From positions 43,082 to 107,081 of the forward strand of contig CATOSA010000040.1 of NCBI GenBank assembly GCA_951812315.1: a DNA stretch of 64,000 nucleotides, written 5' to 3'. A program made the translations under genes and the position numbers. The stretch is from an uncultured Burkholderiales bacterium. Lineage in GTDB: Bacteria > Pseudomonadota > Gammaproteobacteria > Burkholderiales > Eutrophovitaceae. Below, piece by piece: positions 49,997-59,460 of the stretch (the stretch's first letter is position 1; each line of letters opens with the position of its first letter). The notes under the pieces were generated by a model that saw nothing but the letters and a program-made list of their open reading frames with translations, was not told where the DNA came from and searched no databases.

Positions 49997-51168
49997 TTAA
50001 TTGATCGCGTGTACCAGCCAAAGACTGACCGAAGGCACAAAGAACAGCAGAATCACGCGCAGGAAGTCCGATGCCAGAAATGGAATCACGCCTTTGAACG
50101 TTTCCATCATCGGCACATCTTTGGCAAGACTATTGATGATGTATATGTTGAGACCGACCGGCGGATGAACCAGGCCGATCTGCATCACCATCAGCATGAG
50201 GATGCCGAACCAGATTGCCTTGTCGTTATATGCCAGTCCCCAAAGGTCCAGACCCATAACCGCCGGAAAAACTACCGGAATTGTGAGGATGACTGCGGAC
50301 AACTCGTCCATGAAGAAACCGAGGATGATGTACAAGCCGATGATGCAGGCAACGATAACGAGCGGTGGCCATTCAAGACCAGTGACCCAGTCCGAAAGGT
50401 GGGAGGGCATTTGTGACAACGCCAGCGCGCCGTTGAGCATGTCCGCGCCAAGAAATGTGAGAAAGATCATCCCCGCTGTTTCGGCAGTGCCGAACAGGCA
50501 GCGGCCAAACGTTTTCCAGTTCAGCTCCCTGCGAAGTAGTGCGGCGATAAAAGTACCGGCAGCTCCGACGGCTGCGCCCTCCGTCGGTGTGAACATACCG
50601 CTGTAGATGCCGCCGAACACGATTGCAAACACCGCAGCGACCGGCCAGACCTCGACAAATGACTTCCGGCGCTCCGCAGTGCTCTGACGCGCTTGCGATG
50701 GTGCCAATTCTGGTCGCGCACGCACGACCAGCCAGATCGCCAGACAATAGCCAAGAGTCGCGATTATTCCCGGAACGAATGCGGCAAGAAAAAGTTTGGC
50801 GATGTTTTGTTCAGTGAGAATCGCATATACCACCAATGGGACTGATGGCGGAATAAGAATTCCCAGTGTGCCACCGACTGCCAGCGTGGCCGTTGACAGT
50901 CGCCCTGAATAATTGTGGCGGCGCATTTCGGACAGGGCGACTTGCGAGAGTGTTGCAGCCGTTGCGACCGATGATCCGCATACGGCGCCAAACGCGGCAC
51001 ACGCGTAAATCGATGCCATTGCCATTCCACCGCGAAAGTGCCCAACCAGCGAGTTTGCGAATCTGAACAGGGCGCGCGACAAGCCGCCTTGTGTCGCGAA
51101 CTGTCCCATCAATATAAACAACGGAATAACCGAGAGGTCGTATACGGAAAAGCGCGCAAACGAGGCTG
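49997..51168 (-). pseudogene. TRAP transporter large permease (DctM-like), 5' truncated at a hairpin
   Basis: TASFARFSVYDLSVIPLFILMGQFATQGGLSRALFRFANSLVGHFRGGMAMASIYACAAFGAVCGSS; N-terminal segment missing beyond ~51168. Confidence 0.85.
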
Positions 51169-51225
51169 TGTAAAAACCCGGAGGCCATCTCGTTCGAGGT
51201 GGCCTCCGGGTTTTTACACAGCCTC
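51162..51225. terminator. near-perfect 31-bp-stem hairpin (30/31), 2-nt loop; bidirectional terminator and/or excision scar
   Basis: GAGGCTGTGTAAAAACCCGGAGGCCATCTCG TT CGAGGTGGCCTCCGGGTTTTTACACAGCCTC. Confidence 0.75.
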
Positions 51226-51484
51226 ATGCGAGGGAGTTACTTTGGTTTGGTCCTAACTCTCTACAAGCGCTTCGCGGATGTTCGTTATGGATAGCGAGCA
51301 CCTGCGTGTAGTAACCGGTTCGGAAACCTTTGGAATACTCGTCCATGCCATATCTGTAGGAGTCAGATAGCTCTGTCCCGTTCTGTTGCGATACTTCGCC
51401 GTCTACGTAACCCTGAGCGCGCTTGAGCGTCCAGCACATTTCTTCTGCGAGTTCGTTTCTCTTATCTTTCAAAGAATCCTTCAT
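51224..51484 (-). CDS. small hypothetical protein
   Basis: MKDSLKDKRNELAEEMCWTLKRAQGYVDGEVSQQNGTELSDSYRYGMDEYSKGFRTGYYTQVLAIHNEHPRSACRELGPNQSNSLA; GGGGGG ribosome-binding-like tract just upstream of ATG; ends at the hairpin. Confidence 0.6.
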   Translation of the reverse strand: MKDSLKDKRNELAEEMCWTLKRAQGYVDGEVSQQNGTELSDSYRYGMDEYSKGFRTGYYTQVLAIHNEHPRSACRELGPNQSNSLA

Positions 51485-51545
51485 GTTGCCCCCCTTGCGG
51501 ATTGTTTGCGTTGCCCAACCATTCAACGCAAAAAACGTTCGCGCC

Positions 51546-52600
51546 TGGGCGCATTTCTCGCCGGCATGCTGCTCGCAGACTCGGAATACCGTCACGAACT
51601 CGAAGCGAGCATCGAACCTTTCAAGGGCTTGCTACTTGGATTGATCGTCAGTGAACCGGTGCGCATTGCAGCGATCGTTGCCGGCTTGATGCTGACAAAA
51701 GCCGCAGTCCTGTTCGTCGTCGCACGGATAGCGGGGCAAAGCGCGGTTACCGCGCGCTCACTGGCAGCAACCCTGTCGCAGGGTGGCGAATTTGCATTTG
51801 TACTGTTCGCGATCGCGGTCAACGGCGGCATTGTGCAAGCGCAACTGGCAGGCACACTCGTAATCGCCGTCACCATTTCAATGGCGTTGACCCCATTAGC
51901 CATGGCGGTCGACGATGCATTACGCAGGCGCAATACCGCAAAAGCCAAACGAGAGTACGAGGAAATTGAAGCCGACGACGCGGCAATCATCATTGCCGGT
52001 TTCGGACGGGTCGGCCACATGGTCGCGCGCACGCTTACTGCGCGTGGCATCCACTTTACGGCACTTGACATTAGTAGTGAACAGATCGATGTGGTGCGGC
52101 GTTTTGGCAACAACAGGGCATATTACGGCGACGCGTCGCGACTGGACATGCTGCGCGCAGCGGGTGCGCAAGATGCCAGAATATTCGTGCTGGCCATCGA
52201 CGATATCGAGGCATCTGTCCACACTGCCGAGATGGTGAAGAAGCATTTTCCGCATCTGAAGATTCTTGCCAGAGTGCGTAATCGCTTTCATGCCCATCGG
52301 CTGATGGATATCGGCGTGGATTACCTGATACGCAAAACGCTCGGCTCGGCACTGGAGCTGGCAGAAAACGTACTCCTTGAAACCGGAATGTCATCCTGGG
52401 AAGCTCGCGATACGGTCGGCACGTTCCGGAAACATGATGAGCAAACCATGTTGCGCCAGCATGCGGTCTACCACGACGAGTCACAACTTATTCAAACCTC
52501 ACGCGAAGCGGCACTGGAACTGCAGGATATTATGGAGTCCGACCGCGAATCACAGACCCTGGCCGATGAGGCGGTGTTCTCTCCGGGTGATGTCAGATAG
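51546..52600 (+). pseudogene. KefC/KefB-like K+/H+ antiporter with TrkA-N domain, 5' truncated
   Basis: LGAFLAGMLLADSEYRHELEASIEPFKGLLLG then IVSEPVRIAAIVAGLMLTKAAVLF; TrkA-N AIIIAGFGRVGHMVARTLTARG. Confidence 0.8.
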
Positions 52601-52672
52601 CTTTGAGCGCTCGGAATAGCGCCGAACCGGCGATGCCGACTATATTGCCGGGCATATTCAATGTAATTCATC

Positions 52673-52700
52673 TGTAAGGAAATGCCGGTTCGGCGGTTCT
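52673..52700 (+). promoter_or_regulatory. candidate ECF promoter upstream of the sigma gene
   Basis: TGTAAGGA-N14-GGTTCT; same 8-mer and spacing as 54059. Confidence 0.4.
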
Positions 52701-52833
52701 GGTTCTCAAGAGGCTGGAAAAGTCGCTGTCCGTATTCGGGGCATGCCCGGAGGCGGGCGTCGCCACCGAGGGTCAGCGCGGGCTTACAAGGCCACCTACG
52801 TCCGCACATGAAGGTAACGCAGCGCAGACTTGT

Positions 52834-53346
52834 ATGAAGCAACACAGCTACGAAATGATTGTGCGGGCGTACTCATCGGATCTTTTCCGATTTGCGTACT
52901 CGATGTGCCGCAATCGATGGCAAGCCGAGGACCTTGTCCAGGAGACGTTTGCCGCTGCATGGCGGGCGCGCGATTCGTTGCGAGACGAGTCAGCGGCGAA
53001 AGCATGGCTGTTTTCGATCTTGCGCAACGAGCATGCCCGCATATATCAGCGCAAGCGAGTAGACATTGCGGATATCGAGATCGATGATCTTCCAGCGACA
53101 ACGTTCTCCGGTCACGAAAGAGTGGAACTGGTGGACGCTGTGAATACACTTCCTGAGCATTTTCGTGAACCGTTGTTATTGCAGATTCTGGGAGGCTTCA
53201 GCGGCCAGGAGATCGCCGAAACGCTGGGAATCAGCGAGCAGAACGTCATGACCCGATTGACGCGGGCACGCCAGGCCTTGCAGCGCGCCACTGGTTCACA
53301 ATCAGCCATCGAAAAAACCGCGTTTCCCAATGCAAGGCGTCGCTGA
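52834..53346 (+). CDS. ECF RNA polymerase sigma factor
   Basis: FRFAYSMCRNRWQAEDLVQETFAAAWRA; FSGQEIAETLGISEQNVMTRLTRARQAL sigma-4. Confidence 0.93.
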   Translation: MKQHSYEMIVRAYSSDLFRFAYSMCRNRWQAEDLVQETFAAAWRARDSLRDESAAKAWLFSILRNEHARIYQRKRVDIADIEIDDLPATTFSGHERVELVDAVNTLPEHFREPLLLQILGGFSGQEIAETLGISEQNVMTRLTRARQALQRATGSQSAIEKTAFPNARRR

Positions 53347-53347
53347 C

Positions 53348-54034
53348 ATGGATTGCCTCGCTTACCGTCGTATCAAGCTGGCAACACCGCAGGATGCCAG
53401 CCCGGAAATCATTGCGCACGCGCGTGAATGCCGCGAATGTGCTGCGTTTACGCGTCAGCTCGAGGCGTTCGAACAGGATATGCATACGACCCTGCATATT
53501 CCCGTTCCCGAGGGACTTGCGGAAAAAATCATCCTGCGTCGTGGCAAGCCGCATTGGTTAAAGGCCAGCTGGCTTCCCGTGGCTGCGGCCATCGTCATCA
53601 CGCTGGCTGCTCTCGTGGCGTTGAACACATTGCCGTCGCGCGAAAGTTTTTCGCAACAATTCGTTGATCACGTACTGTCAGAGCCAGATGTCATCGCGGC
53701 AAACGCAGATGTCGAGGCGGATGCATTGGAACTCGCATTCGCCGACTTCGGCGGAAAGTTACGGAGCGATATCGGCGATGTGAAGTATATCGGCAAATGC
53801 CAGATTGGCGGCGTCGCCTCGACCCATGTGCAAATATCTACACTTGCCGGCGATGCCGCCCTGCTCCTCAGGCCAGGACGCAGCGCAGAAATTGACACTC
53901 CCGAGGTCCATGAAGGCCATGCAGTTGTTGTCGTGCCTGTCCCGCGTGGCAGCATTGCGATCGTCGCGGCCACACCGCGGCAGGCATCGCAAATTCGGTC
54001 ACTGGTTCTGGCGAGCTCGGATTTTCATGGCTAG
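53348..54034 (+). CDS. anti-sigma-like membrane protein (DUF3379-like)
   Basis: HARECRECAAFTRQLEAFEQDM zinc-finger-like N-terminus, single TM (WLPVAAAIVITLAALVAL), directly after the ECF gene. Confidence 0.75.
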   Translation: MDCLAYRRIKLATPQDASPEIIAHARECRECAAFTRQLEAFEQDMHTTLHIPVPEGLAEKIILRRGKPHWLKASWLPVAAAIVITLAALVALNTLPSRESFSQQFVDHVLSEPDVIAANADVEADALELAFADFGGKLRSDIGDVKYIGKCQIGGVASTHVQISTLAGDAALLLRPGRSAEIDTPEVHEGHAVVVVPVPRGSIAIVAATPRQASQIRSLVLASSDFHG

Positions 54035-54058
54035 CACCGAAATTCATGCAACCGGTCT

Positions 54059-54086
54059 TGTAAGGATTACGTAGATTACCGTGTCC
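54059..54086 (+). promoter_or_regulatory. candidate ECF promoter upstream of bufA
   Basis: TGTAAGGA-N14-GTGTCC. Confidence 0.4.
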
Positions 54087-54193
54087 CCTTATTCGGGCGG
54101 ACAACTCTGGCCGTCACCTGGGCACCTGCCGGACCTGGATGTTCGATGGAGCCCCAGGGCACAATCAAGAACACCTTTTAAAGGAGAGACTTT

Positions 54194-54451
54194 ATGAAAA
54201 CGACTGATCTTATTGTTCATTCAGCTATCGTTGGTCTGCTGGCTGTCGGTATGAGCGGAAATGCGCTCGCCGCCAAGAAGGGCATGGAGAAATGCGCCGG
54301 TATCGTCAAAGCCGGAATGAATGACTGCGGCACGGCCAAGCACTCCTGCGCCGGCCAGGGCACCGTCTCCGGCGCTGCAGACGAGTGGGTATATGTCGCC
54401 AAAGGATCTTGCGACAAGATCATCGGCGGCACGCTATTCGTAAAGAAGTAA
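54194..54451 (+). CDS. bufA1: BufA1-like (DUF2282) bufferin precursor peptide
   Basis: Signal peptide; EKCAGIVKAGMNDCGTAKHSCAGQGTVSGAADEWVYVAKGSCDKIIGG four-Cys core; followed by MNIO gene. Confidence 0.88.
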   Translation: MKTTDLIVHSAIVGLLAVGMSGNALAAKKGMEKCAGIVKAGMNDCGTAKHSCAGQGTVSGAADEWVYVAKGSCDKIIGGTLFVKK

Positions 54452-54476
54452 GTTTCGTTCTAGGCTGGCGCTCTCC

Positions 54477-55319
54477 ATGAATCCGATATCAAAGCCAGTT
54501 ACCGGTATCGGCTGGCGAGCGCCGCATTACCGGGAGTTGTTACGCGACCGCCCACCATTGGGCTTTCTCGAAGTCCACAGCGAAAACTTCTTTGCAAACG
54601 GTGGTCAGACGCTCGATTTTCTCGATCAGGCGCAGCGTCTCTACCCGATCAGCCTGCATGGTGTGGGCCTGGCACTTGGCTCCGCCGATCCGCTGGACGA
54701 CACGCACATCAAACGCTTGCGCGATCTGATTGCAAGAACGCAACCGGTATTTGTTTCAGAACATCTGTGCTGGGGTTCGATCGCGGGGCGGCACTTGAAC
54801 GAACTGCTGCCGCTACCGTATACCGAGGAGGCGCTGGATCACATCTGTGCGCGAATAGATGAGGTGCAGGATCGCCTCGGCCGCACAATAATGATCGAGA
54901 ACGTGTCGAGCTACGTGCGTTTCACCCACTCAACGATAACCGAGCAGGAGTTCATCGCGCAGGTGTGCCAGCGCACCGGTTGCGACATATTGCTCGATGT
55001 CAACAACGTGTATGTCAGTTCCGTCAATCACGAGTTCGACCCGGTCGCTTTCATCGATGCCCTGCCGGCCGGCGCCTGCAAGGAGATTCATCTGGCCGGC
55101 TACGACGCGCATGAGGAAGACGACTCCTGTCTGATCGATACGCATGGCCGCCACGTGCAGTCGCCGGTGTGGGATTTGTTCCGGCACACCGTCAAGCGCC
55201 TCGGACCACGGCCAACGCTTGTCGAATGGGATGTTGCCATTCCCGAATTGCCGGTACTGCTGAACGAGGCGGCCATGGCGGCCGAAATACTCAATGACGA
55301 ACAAGCCGTCGCTGCGTGA
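54477..55319 (+). CDS. bufB: MNIO / DUF692 multinuclear iron oxidase, BufB
   Basis: GIGWRAPHYRELLRDRPPLGFLEVHSENFFANGG ... ISLHGVGLALGS ... VSEHLCWGSI ... IMIENVSSYV ... LLDVNNVYVSS ... LVEWDVAIPEL. Confidence 0.93.
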   Translation: MNPISKPVTGIGWRAPHYRELLRDRPPLGFLEVHSENFFANGGQTLDFLDQAQRLYPISLHGVGLALGSADPLDDTHIKRLRDLIARTQPVFVSEHLCWGSIAGRHLNELLPLPYTEEALDHICARIDEVQDRLGRTIMIENVSSYVRFTHSTITEQEFIAQVCQRTGCDILLDVNNVYVSSVNHEFDPVAFIDALPAGACKEIHLAGYDAHEEDDSCLIDTHGRHVQSPVWDLFRHTVKRLGPRPTLVEWDVAIPELPVLLNEAAMAAEILNDEQAVAA

Positions 55320-56091
55320 CATTCAGCACGCGTTCGCTACCTCGATATTTGGTGACGAGAGTGCTGTGTCCGGGATGCTGGAAACTGGGAAACAGCGATT
55401 CGGGATCTACCAAAACTCGGTTGTCGAAAACTACCGCCAGGCACTGACCTCCATTTTTCCTGTAACCGGACGACTCGTCGGCGAGCAGTTTTTCACACAG
55501 GCTGCAACGCAATTCGCACACGACACCCCGTCCTCGAGCGGTGATCTTGCCAACTACGGAGACGCTTTCCCGGCGTTTCTTGAAACGTATCGACCGGCGC
55601 GCGATCTGGCCTACCTACCAGATGTCGCCCGGCTCGAGTGGATCTGGCACGAGACTTTCAACGCTAGTGATTCACAACCGCTCGACCTCGACAAACTCGC
55701 GACAATAGCGCCTGCAGATTACGGTCGACTCGCGTTCGAACTACAAGCCGGCTATCGTTCCCTGCAAACGCCCTACCCGGTCGACCGCATCTGGCAAGTC
55801 AATCAGCCCGAACATGACGATCCGGAGCTGGTTCATCTCGATAGCGAGCCAAGGTACTTGCTGATATACCGGTTCGACTTCGAAGTGCGCATCGCGAACG
55901 TAAGCCGCGGTGTGCACGCGCTAGCTCAAGCCTTCGCCCATCGACAGACATTGACAGACGCGACGCAGTCGGCATTGGAAGCAGAACCGGACCTGGGGAT
56001 CGATTCTGCAGTGCAATGGCTTGTCGGAGAGCGAATCATTGCCGGCTTTGCGTTGGACGGCGCGCCTGAAAGCAACGAGCAGGACTCCTGA
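55294..56091 (+). CDS. bufC: DUF2063-type putative DNA-binding / MNIO partner protein, BufC
   Basis: RFGIYQNSVVENYRQALTSIFPVTGRLVGEQFFTQAATQFAHDTPSSSGDLANYGDAFPAFL; overlaps bufB. Confidence 0.9.
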   Translation: MTNKPSLRDIQHAFATSIFGDESAVSGMLETGKQRFGIYQNSVVENYRQALTSIFPVTGRLVGEQFFTQAATQFAHDTPSSSGDLANYGDAFPAFLETYRPARDLAYLPDVARLEWIWHETFNASDSQPLDLDKLATIAPADYGRLAFELQAGYRSLQTPYPVDRIWQVNQPEHDDPELVHLDSEPRYLLIYRFDFEVRIANVSRGVHALAQAFAHRQTLTDATQSALEAEPDLGIDSAVQWLVGERIIAGFALDGAPESNEQDS

Positions 56092-56450
56092 CAAGAACGG
56101 TACTTACTCCATCGCAATTTTCCACGGCCAAGGCTATCGGTCCGCAACTGCCGCTACAAGTAGTTTCCATGCATCGCAGCGAGACGTTGGGCGCACCAAA
56201 CTATGACCAGTTCAAGGTCACATCGGCTCCCGTACAACGCAATGCGCCACGCTTGTTGGGCGCTACCCGCGGCTTCAAACGTTGCATGCTGCCCTACTAC
56301 TATCCTCGCTGACCCACCGCTATCACCCCCCCCTTCTGAGCCGCCGAGTAACGCAGAAGTGGCAGGGGCTTTCGGCGAGGACTGTCTGAGCGCGCAGTTT
56401 TTGCGCGCGAGTTCCGCAGCCGCCTGTCGCTTCGAGTAACGCAGGGAACC

Positions 56451-56545
56451 CCGAAGGGCGGTTCAGTGGGGTGCCCTTCTCTTTGGTTACTTTCTCTTGG
56501 GCACGCAAGAGAAAGTAACTAGCCGCCGGGCTACCCCCGGCATGC
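56451..56545. repeat. dispersed-repeat-like sequence with perfect 14-bp hairpin
   Basis: GTTACTTTCTCTTG (56486-56499) / CAAGAGAAAGTAAC (56506-56519) within gggtgcccttctctttggttactttc... Confidence 0.65.
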
Positions 56546-56797
56546 CTGCTACCGCAGCAACGCCAAGTACAAACCACTACCAACGACGATAACCATGCCG
56601 ATCAGTGCGTGGTCGTCGGGTAAGTCACCGAACACGGACAAACCCTGAAGTCATCGACGGAGGCGGATCATCGCAAACGCTCCGGGCGATGCCAGCGCAC
56701 GGAGCGTTCAATTCTCCGTTTGGCCATAACTACGCGTTACAATTCGACACTTCGGTTCCCCGACCAACAGGGCTCGGACCCTTTACGGAGAAGTGCC

Positions 56798-57349
56798 ATG
56801 CGAGTTGAAGTACACGTACACGGAACAATTCTGCTGCGAACCGGTACCAGCACGGAACAGACCGAGTCTGCATTGCGCCCGCTGCTGGACTACATCGACG
56901 AGGACAGCCTGGCGGACGTCAGAAGCATTCATCCCGACGAACCCGGCATGGTGTTCGATCGTAATCGACGCGTGATTGAAATTTGCTGGACAGGCGATGT
57001 CGGCCGCAGCTTCCGTCAGCTTTTCGCCGAGGCACTGGAAGCATTGAGCGCCCATTGCGAGGAAGCCGCGCCAGTGGACATCACCTATTACCATGAGGAC
57101 GGTCACGACGAATTCGACGTGATGTTTGTGGGTCCCACGGCCGCGGCAATCGATCGCGCCCGCCGGCAGCGCATGATGGAAGACCTTCATCACGTATTGA
57201 CCCGCGAGTTCGACGACGCTGAGATTTCGCAGGTTCATAAACTTGTGAACGAACTATACGATCGCCGCTGGGAGACCGGAAGCACCACCAGTGACGGCAC
57301 GTCCACCGACGTCGCCGACATACCGTTGCGGCGCAGGCAACTTCACTAG
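56798..57349 (+). CDS. hypothetical protein (183 aa)
   Basis: MRVEVHVHGTILLRTGTSTEQTESALRPLLDYIDEDSLADV...; good upstream GGAG. Confidence 0.65.
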   Translation: MRVEVHVHGTILLRTGTSTEQTESALRPLLDYIDEDSLADVRSIHPDEPGMVFDRNRRVIEICWTGDVGRSFRQLFAEALEALSAHCEEAAPVDITYYHEDGHDEFDVMFVGPTAAAIDRARRQRMMEDLHHVLTREFDDAEISQVHKLVNELYDRRWETGSTTSDGTSTDVADIPLRRRQLH

Positions 57350-57476
57350 TGCAGCGCCTGGCCGGCTTCGCGCACAAACAGTTCCGGCCATCCGGCACGC
57401 ACCTGCACCAGGCCGGCGATAGAAATATGGCCGGCCGAATCGCATATTCAAGAACCCTCACAGTGGAATAGACTCA

Positions 57477-58739
57477 GTGAAAAATCCAAAACAGCTTTTG
57501 ATCGCAGTTTGTCTGGCGTACGCATCTCACGGCATTGCGGCACCGCTTCCAACTGCGTCGCCAGAAGATGTCGGCATGTCCTCCGAGCGACTCGAGCGAA
57601 TTACTTCGATGGTGACGGCCGCGATTGACTCGGACGAATTTCCAGGGGCGGTGGTCATGGTTGCGCGCGACGGCAAGCTTGTTTATTCGCGCAATCTCGG
57701 CGCCCAAAACAAGGCAGCGGGCACGGCAATGCGGGAAGATTCCATTTTTCGCATTTATTCCATGACCAAGCCCATCGTCAGTGTCGCCGCGATGATGCTG
57801 GTCGAGCAGGGCAAGCTGTCGCTTGCCGACCCGGTATCCAAATTCATTCCGGCGTTCGCAGACACCAAAGTCGGCGTGGAATCGCAAGACGCATCCGGCG
57901 CGACAGTACTCGAACTTGTTGATCCCGATCGTCCGATGACAGTACAGGATTTGTTGCGCCACACCTCCGGTTTGGCTTACGGCACACTCGGCCCCAGGAC
58001 AGCGGTGAAGAAACTGTACCTCGAAGCGAACCTCTTCTCCCAGAAATGGAAGCTCGCGGACTTCGCCGAGGCTGTCGCGAAGTTACCCCTGCAACACCAG
58101 CCGGGGACAACCTGGGAGTATGGACACTCGACCGACATTCTCGGCCGCGTCGTTGAAGTCGCGGCATCGATGCCGCTCGATCGCTTTCTCGAGCAAAATA
58201 TCCTTGCGCCACTCGGGATGAAGGACACCGCGTTTCGAGTCGCGCCAGCAAAACACGATCGGATCGCAGAACCGATGCCGGACAAATATACCGGCAAGAC
58301 ACCGGCTCTCATTGACGTGCGCAATCCGGTCACTTTCTTTGCGGGCGGTCACGGCCTGACTTCTACCGTCGGAGACTACCTGCGTTTCTGCCAGATGATG
58401 CTCAACGGTGGCGAACTCGACGGTGTGCGCCTGCTGGGTCCCCGTACCGTTCGATTCCTTGCGTCAAATCATCTCAATGAGTCGATATCGAAAGGTAGCT
58501 ATTACATTCCGGGACCGGGTTACGGTTTTGGACTCGGCTTCGCCGCCCGCCTGGAGTACGGCCAGTCGACCTGGCCAGGTTCGGTTGGCGGTTTCTACTG
58601 GGGCGGATATGCCGGCACCTACTTCTGGATCGATCCGGAAGAGAGGCTGGTGGTGTCCTACATGTCACAGGAACCGGTTCGGCGCCAGTACTACCGTAAC
58701 TTGTTGCACGATCTCGTCTACCAGGCGGTGATCGACTAG
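57477..58739 (+). CDS. serine hydrolase, beta-lactamase/class C-like, secreted
   Basis: IYSMTKPIVSVAAMMLVEQGKLSLADPVSKFIP (SxxK); WEYGHSTDILGRVVEV; FGLGFA. Confidence 0.93.
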   Translation: MKNPKQLLIAVCLAYASHGIAAPLPTASPEDVGMSSERLERITSMVTAAIDSDEFPGAVVMVARDGKLVYSRNLGAQNKAAGTAMREDSIFRIYSMTKPIVSVAAMMLVEQGKLSLADPVSKFIPAFADTKVGVESQDASGATVLELVDPDRPMTVQDLLRHTSGLAYGTLGPRTAVKKLYLEANLFSQKWKLADFAEAVAKLPLQHQPGTTWEYGHSTDILGRVVEVAASMPLDRFLEQNILAPLGMKDTAFRVAPAKHDRIAEPMPDKYTGKTPALIDVRNPVTFFAGGHGLTSTVGDYLRFCQMMLNGGELDGVRLLGPRTVRFLASNHLNESISKGSYYIPGPGYGFGLGFAARLEYGQSTWPGSVGGFYWGGYAGTYFWIDPEERLVVSYMSQEPVRRQYYRNLLHDLVYQAVID

Positions 58740-58750
58740 GAACAAGTATC

Positions 58751-59330
58751 GTGTACGCGAAACTGGCTGGTCTTGGCATGGCGTTGGCCGGAATTCTCTC
58801 CGGTCTGCCATCTCAGGCCAATGCCCAGGAAGACGAGCGCGAGGCACGCGAATCCATTCTGCTCGTCGCTGCACCACATCTGCGCGACCCCAACTTTGGT
58901 CGCAGCGTGGTGCTGGTGATGTTTCCGCCTGACGCAGGGCCCAGCGGCGTCATCCTGAACCGGCCGACGTCGATGTCATTGCGTGACATCTGGGCCGAAT
59001 CGGAAAAACGGCATGGCCGAACCGATCGCCTCTACATCGGCGGCCCGGTACAGCCCGACGGCCTGCTTTTTCTGTTTCGAATGAAGCCGCCGCCTGTGCG
59101 CGCATGGAGAGCCACTGAGGATATTTACTTCAGCGGCGATGGCGACATACTGGAACAACTGCTTGTCAAACTGAATCCGCCAAAGAGCAACGATTCTTTG
59201 TCGGTTACTCAGGATGGGCCAAGGGCTAGCTTGAACGGGAAGTCTCGCGCGGGGACTGGCACATTCTGAAAGCTGACTCTGAAATAATTTATGACACAGA
59301 CTCGGAAACCCTGTGGGAACGCATGTATCA
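58751..59330 (+). pseudogene. YqgE/AlgH (DUF179) family protein with frameshift and nonsense codon
   Basis: LVAAPHLRDPNFGRSVVLVMFPPDAGPSGVILNRPTS ... RLYIGGPVQPDGLLFLF; shifted frame RFFVGYSGWAKG*LEREVSRGDWHILKADSEIIYDTDSETLWERMY. Confidence 0.85.
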
Positions 59331-59460
59331 TGCGCGCCACACTACTGCGTGTCGAGGTTCCACATCTGACGCCCGAGCTGACCGCTTATCACTGACCAGT
59401 ATCAGTTTTAGCGTTTGCCGATACGAATTTCCCAATTCAAATTCTTCGAGGAACATACCG

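Noticed and set aside
56323-56583. 86-aa minus-strand ORF
   Set aside because: Lies on the dispersed repeat hairpin, low-complexity and no homology cue.
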